From Harmonia axyridis (taxonomy: Eukaryota > Arthropoda > Insecta > Coleoptera > Coccinellidae): a DNA stretch of 64,000 nt. Location: positions 19,904,501-19,968,500 of the forward strand of contig NC_059504.1 in the NCBI RefSeq assembly GCF_914767665.1. The letters are read 5' to 3'. This document shows positions 52,101 to 59,535 of this stretch, piece after piece. Below the pieces are notes generated by a model, which saw nothing but the letters and a program-made list of their open reading frames with translations, was not told where the DNA came from and ran no database searches. Position 1 is the stretch's first letter, and each line of letters begins with the position of its first letter. The position numbers and the translations under genes are program-made.

Positions 52101-55100
52101 TTGCCAAATGGTTTGACTATTTAATCGCGATTTGGTTAATCGGGATCATCTTCGGACGGGTTGATGCATGGTGAAACAGAAAACACTGTTAAGCCTGCTT
52201 TAGTAACAAGCGGAGTTTAATCAATCTGGGATCAAGTGCTGTTTGGTGAAACTGGGCCTAAGTGAATCTTTAGCCCTTTAAGCTGAGCTTATGATTTAAG
52301 AGTAACCTGTGGAATCGGCCCTGAGAAGATTTGTAGTGTGTATCATTTGATATCTTTAATTTGTAAAAATCATACGGAATCGCATTTAAAAAGTTGTTAC
52401 CTTGTTTGGTGAAACTGGGCCTAAGTGAATCTTTAGCCCTTTAAGCTGAGCTTATGATTTAAGAGTAACCTGTGGAATCGGCCCTGAGAAGATTTGTAGT
52501 GTGTATCATTTGATATCTTTAATTTGTAAAAATCATACGGAATCGCATTTAAAAAGTTGTTACCTTGAATGTAACTTGTTTCTGAATCTTCGTTGTAGCG
52601 TTGTGGAAAAGGCATTTTTTCCAAAAATACACCCCTTTGTTATAGTACCATTGCAGCTCGAAATACCTCATCACTCTATATCTAATGCTTTGCTTCATCT
52701 TATTATCGATAAGAAATTTTTCAACTGCAAACATTTGGGATTGGAAATCGATCTTCATCTGAATGTGGTATGTTATGGTAGCTGCCAGTTCTGATGTGCA
52801 GAATCCAAATAGGAATATTCCTGGTTAAGAAAAAATAATGAATAATGTTAAGCTTGATTTCAGTTTGGTTATCAAGGAAATAATACTGTCGTAAGGTTTA
52901 TACAATAGAATACACAAATTGAAATTTTTTATAGGAAGGTCAACCACGAAAAACTGATATTATAAGAAATCAAAACTACCCTAAACTTTCTCGTAGTGGG
53001 CCCTTGTGAGCACAAGTTGACTGGACTATAATCTAGTATTATTGTTATGTAAACGCTTACCAATAACAACTCCGACTATCACTAGGACCATATCTTGAAC
53101 GTTTCCTGGAGTTATATCATCGAAGCCTAATGTAGATAATACCGTGAGTCCAAAATAGGTGGACATCAGAGTAGGATAACTAGTACACGGGCTAGATAAT
53201 TTCATTTTTTGATCAGATATCAGGTGTGTTCTATACCAGCCATCTCTGGTGCAGAACGGCGAGAAACAAGTACTCGAATAAAGCAAAATACCGTACCAAT
53301 AATTAACGAGAATAATATATATGGCGTATTTGATCAACCTCAAAGCTAAAATGTTGGCAACCAGGAACTGAGTTTCGGTTTTTTTGAAAAAAGTATAAAT
53401 TCGGTAGCATTTCAGCAGACGATTCAACTTCATTGTGAAAAATATCTGATTGCTACTTCTGAAGAAGAAATATTCTATCGGAAAGGTTGATAGCAATTCC
53501 AAATGGAATTTGAATGATCGCAAATGGTAGTGAAGCAACAAAGAGAACTTATTGATGATATAGTCTTTTCCTTCTATTGCCGTTGTCAGAATTATGTAAA
53601 TATCGGCGAAATAGAATAACTCGAGAATCCAAGAAGCATTGGCCACTGCGTACGGAAATCCCCTGTGATACGAGATGAAGTAAGGATAAAGGAAAGCGAT
53701 GATAAGAACATCGAATAAAATAATGAATTCCCAAACCCTTGAAAATGAAGAGTGCGGTGATAAAACCCAGGGAAACTTTTCGGTTAGAGCGATATATCTG
53801 CCTTTTTTTTTCTTCACGTTTTCCGCGTATTTATAAAGATCACAGGCATGATGATCTTCCGGTATGATGTCTTCGAATGGCTCTGCCAAAAGTCTCTTTT
53901 TAACCCTTTTGATGGCTGACAGATTCATTTTTTGTGATACATAAAGGTTGAGACTCGTGAATTTTGAGACGAATTCAAGCTTGTACTCGTCCTGTCTGAA
54001 ATTGTCTATTCTTGATAGTATCGCTTCTCTTAGTTGGAGGTAGATTTCGGGGAACAACTTGATGATTTGCACGAAATCAACTTTGTACAGCACCTGGAAT
54101 AATAATGATAAAACCTTCATTGATCCACTAACATATACCAAGAAAAGAAGATAGAGAAGGGGGTACACAATCCCAGTTCTCAAATAAAATACCATCAAAT
54201 GGTACGCAGATGGTTCCAAAACCACTGGACGACTGGAAGACTGCTGCTAGAGTATTTGGGACTGGTAACAGAGGCTCAATATCGTTAGGCCGCTGTCCAA
54301 TTGCCTTTCAGGCGAAGATATTTGCAATTGATAGATGTGTAGTAATTAACCTAACAAGAAACTAACAGAAATGTGATATAGAGATACATTCTGATAGTCA
54401 GGCTGCATTAAAGCACTCAGCTCACAAATCATCGATTCTAAAAATGGTCTCGGAGTGCCGAAGAAAACTCAATGAAATAGGCGAGAATAATAAGGTGTTT
54501 TTAGTCTGAGTTCCCGGCTACTCGAGAATTAGAGGGAATGAAGAGGCCAACACACTTGCCCAAAAAGGAGCTCAAACTCCTTTCATCGGCCCTAAACCTT
54601 TCTTTGGCATAGGCAAATGTACTTACAAGAAATGGTTTCAGGAGAAGGAAAAAAACCTGGTGGAATTTTCCTGGTTTGGATCATTCCGAAAAGTTTCTTC
54701 AAAACTTTGACAGTGCAAGATCCAAGAAGTATCTGGATCTTAGCAAGAATATACTACACCTCCTCACAGGATTCTCACAAGGCATTGTCGCCTTAGGGAA
54801 CTCCTCATGAGAACGGGTCTAGCAGAAAATTACGAGTTCAGATTCTGTGGGGAGGAGGAAGAAACTCCGAATCACCTGGTGACGAAATGCCTCGCCATCA
54901 CTAGCCAACGCAAAATCTGTTTTGGACAAGGAACTTGTAGAAGTGAGGAATCAATCTCCTTGAAGCCATCCCAGATATTGGAGTTCATCCGAACTCTCAG
55001 TGAAAATTTAATGAAATACTATTTCATACTTTGTTTTCGGCACCGAAGTTATTCGAGTTGTAGTATAGTAAAATAGAAAGAAAATTGAAGATAGCCTCAC

Positions 55101-58100
55101 CTGCAACTCGCAATAATTTGCTGCTCGAACTGTGGTTTTTGAGGGTAGATTCAAAATCAGAGCAGCTTCTCCCAGTACAGAACCTTTACCAAAAGATATT
55201 ATGGGACTTTCGTAATCTTCATCCGAAAGTACTTCGATAATTCCAGAAGCTACGCAAATCTAAAAAAGTCATTCTTGGTGTATTATCCTCATCAGAATAT
55301 TAGTATAAAAGCCTAATATTTCCTAAGTGAAAAAAAAAATTTTATTTAGAAAATTACTGCCACTACTTCAAAACCGTGATACTCGTTTGCCGTTTCTTTT
55401 ATGAATAGCTATAACACTGTATTTTGACATATCCAAACGGTAGCTTTCTTAAAATACTTTTTTAGTTCATAAAATTATGTGAGGTCACCACTTCCGCGCA
55501 TCATGGTTGGTAGGTAGGTACAACCATAGTATAAGGAAAGCATAGTAAGCCAACCGCCGTTTGACGGCAAGGAAATAGTCACCAGGGGTCGCTACTGTAG
55601 TTGGATTTGGATTTGGAGAAGTAACTCGATAATAGATGGCACTGAATCATGAGCTATAGATGGCGCAGAAATAATACGATAATTCATTCAGTGGCGTGGT
55701 TGAAAAGGGGTCGCATGACATTGCCAACAATTTTTATGTTATTATTAAGTTATCACCAATACACGCCATTGGCGTAAATGCTTATTACAGAGCAGAAAAA
55801 ATATCAAAATATAGAAATCTTCTGACCACTCTATTTCAAATATTTTAGTTCTTTAAAATAACACCGATTTTTTCAGAGGGCTCCACTTTACGGACCAATT
55901 TTTGACAGTAAAATTCGAGTGAAACGTGAGTACAACTAGATGGCGCTCAACATCAACATAATCGAAAAAAGCACTACACTGGCTTACTATCCTTTCCTTA
56001 TACTATGGTACAACATTTTTATTTTAAATTCTCCTAAAATATGTATGGCCTGCCGTTCACTAGCTCTTAGACTGTATCTATAATAAACAACTTAACCTTA
56101 AAACGAAGAATGTAAACACTCAGAATCAAGAAACGATAAATAAACAAATGGAACATGAGCTCACAAATATAGATGATGTGAACGGATTTAAAGAAGTCAA
56201 ATATAAAGTTAATAAAAGACATAAAGTTAAAACAGGGACTGGAATAAATAATAATACAACATTAAAATCATCCAAATTGAATGAAGACAAAAAAGCCTGG
56301 CTGTTTATATCAAGAATACATAAAGATGTTACAGAGACAGATATAATCAAATTTATCGCCAATAAAGGAAAAGTACAAGAGAATAAAATATCAGTGAAAA
56401 TATTGAACTTGAGGAATAATGAAAACATACATTATAACAGCATCATGTTAGGTTTCCCTTTTGAAATGAAAGATATTGCATATGAAAACGATTTCTGGCC
56501 AACTGGAATAAAATACACAAGATTTGATTTCAAAAGGGGACAACATTTTTTAGACAAAAGACCCCCCATAAACAATCAACTGTAAATGATCAGAAAAAAC
56601 AAAACAATCAATATAAAATCACAATCTTTCATCAAAATATAAGATCAATTGGAAATACAACAGAAAAACTAGAAAAACTAACAGACGAAAACCCAGATAT
56701 AAAAATAGTATGCATCTCGGAACATTGGAAAACGGAAAAACAAATCATGCATCACACCATAAAAAACTTCACTTTAACGGCTAAATATTGTAGACCACTA
56801 GGAGAACATGGAGGAACTGCAATATTTGTCAGAAATGACATAGAATCATGGGAAAGACAAGATATAGGGAAAATATCAAAAATAAAACAATTTGAGTGTG
56901 CTGCCATAGAGTACCACTTAGACCACAAAAAATGGATATGTCTTGCTGTATATAATGATGGAAATACAGAACAAATTACAACACAGTTAACACCTATTTT
57001 AGAAAAACTCACAAAGGAAAACTATGAAATAATAATAACAGGAGATTTCAACATCAATATGCTACAAGAAAACAAAACAAAAAGAGATTGGACGAACTTC
57101 CTAAAAACCTTCGGAATCGAGCAAACAATATTTGAACCTACAAGAATAACCCACTCAACATCAACATGCTTAGATGGTATTTATGTCAAAGTAAACTCTC
57201 CGTATAGCACAGAGATATTACAAACTCATATATCAGATCACCTCGCACAAAAAATATCTTTTTCACTCAATAAAACTATCAATTATACTCACATAAGAGC
57301 GTTATCTGAAAAAAACCTCAACGATTTAAAAAAATCATTATCCCAACAGAACTGGTCATCAGTTTATGAGTGTGATCAAAAAAACATTAATGAACAATTT
57401 AATATATTCCATAATATTTATCTTGAACACTTCAATAACAGCTGTCCTCTCATAAAAATTCCAATAAAATCTAAAAAACACAAACCAAAACACAACAATA
57501 TTGAAATTCAACAAACAAAACATGAGTTAGATATATTATTTATACTGAGCACTAAAAATAAAAAATTCTGGAATAAATACATAATAACAAAACAAAAATA
57601 TGATAAACTGCTCACCAAAAACAAAACTGACAACTTCGGAAAACTCATAGAAAATTCAGACAATAAAAATAAAACAATCTGGTCCATTGTAAATTCTCTA
57701 CATAAAAACAATTATGATACCCAAATTCCTAGGAAACGAAACATGGAAAATTTAGCAAATGAATTTAATGAATACATCTTACATGCTGCTACTAACCTTA
57801 CTAAAAACATAAACCAGAAAAAAAGGCCAATGACATACACCAAAGCACAACATATATTTACAACACAAAAAATTAATGAACAAAATATAATGGATATTAT
57901 CAAAAAGTTGAAAAATAAAACCTCAAGTGGAATAGATGAAATCTCAAACAAAACAATTAAACATACCAAAGAGGAAATAATTCAGGTAATAACATATATC
58001 ATTAATAACTCTATCACAGAAGGATATTTCCCATCAAAACTTAAAACAGCAGAAATACGACCGAAATTCAAAACTGGTGACCCTGAAGATTATGGAAATT

Positions 58101-59499
58101 ACAGGCCCATTAGCATAATCTCATCATTTGCCAAATTATTCGAACAGGCATTCTGCCAGCAAATAATGGAATTCTTCATATCAAAAAGACTACTTGGCTC
58201 AAACCAACATGGATGCTTGAAAGGAAAATCAACACAAACAGCAATATTCCAATTTATAAAAAGAATTATGGAAGCCTTCGAAGATTGTGAACTGGCACTA
58301 GGAATATTTCTGGACCTGTCCAAAGCATATGATTGTCTTGACCCAGAAATCCTCTACCAAAAACTTGAACACTATGGAATACAAGGAAACGCATTAAGAT
58401 GGATTAAATCCTATTTCTATGGACGTACGCAGCAGGTTAAAATTCGGATAAATGGATCAGACATTAAATCAGAAGAACGGCAAATCAAGATGGGGATACC
58501 ACAAGGCAGCGTAGCAGGGACAGTAATGTTTCTCATTTATATTAACGACTTTGGTCATATTTCTCTGATCGAGGACCGAACAGAAATAACAAATGTTCAC
58601 TATGTAGATGATACAAACCTTCTAACAGTACAACCATTATGGCCTGATCTCAGGAGTATAACTGAAAAAATAATGCACTACACTGAAGAATGGTTAGAGA
58701 ATAACAACTTAATACTCAACAAAACGAAAACCAAGATGATATTATTCCATCCAATACACTCTAATATAGAAAATCCTAGAAAAATCAACATAAACAAACA
58801 AGAATTCAAGATATCAGAACACACAAAATTTCTTGGTATATACATTGATGGTGATATGAAATGGAAAACACATATAGCAAACTTAGAAGACAAAATTGCA
58901 TCATCATTGTATGCTTTCAGAGTAACAGCTAAATATCTAAATCCTGAAGTAACGAAAACTGTATACTATGCAATGATAGAATCAAAATTGAGATATGGAC
59001 TGATATTTTACGGATCTGGAAACATACAATCCCTTTTCAGACTCCAAAAAAAAGCTGTGAGGTTAATATGCAGCTTGAATTACAACCAATCATGCAGAGG
59101 ATTTTTCCGGCAGAAAAGGATATTAACATTATATGGCTTATACATACAAGAATGCATTCTGTTTATACATAAGAATAATGAATTATTTGAACAATACAAG
59201 AATCTGAAGGAAAGATATGAAACTAGAACACAGAATTATAACTATCCCAAATATAGACTAACAACAACCCAACAACAAGCAGAATACAGATGTCTACTAT
59301 TATACAATCATCTACCAAATGAAACAAAGAACATCACAAACTACAAAATATTTAAGAAGAAAATATTCTCGATGTTGATGGATATGGAACCCTATTGCCT
59401 ACAAGATTATTTAGGAAATAACTAGAAAATATACTACTTTTTTGACACTATTTCATTTCATTTCATGTTGTGAACTTGAGACGATTCCGAAATAAAGAG

Positions 59500-59535
<36 letters not shown>

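Larger units (their letters stand above)
56030..59534 (+). mobile_element. Near-intact two-ORF non-LTR retrotransposon
   Basis: About 3.5 kb in the intron between channel exons 1 and 2, opposite strand to the channel. It has a short 5' leader, ORF1, an overlapping ORF2 with endonuclease and reverse transcriptase, a 3' UTR with AATAAA, and an (ATT)n tail at 59494-59534. Both ORFs are open, so this is the youngest retroelement here. Exact 5' end and target duplication not resolved. No RNase H domain; clade not assigned with confidence. Confidence 0.9.

Noticed and set aside
56126..58893. Several hydrophobic minus-strand frames across 56-59 kb
   Set aside because: Antisense shadows of the retrotransposon ORFs, whose catalytic motifs are on the plus strand.
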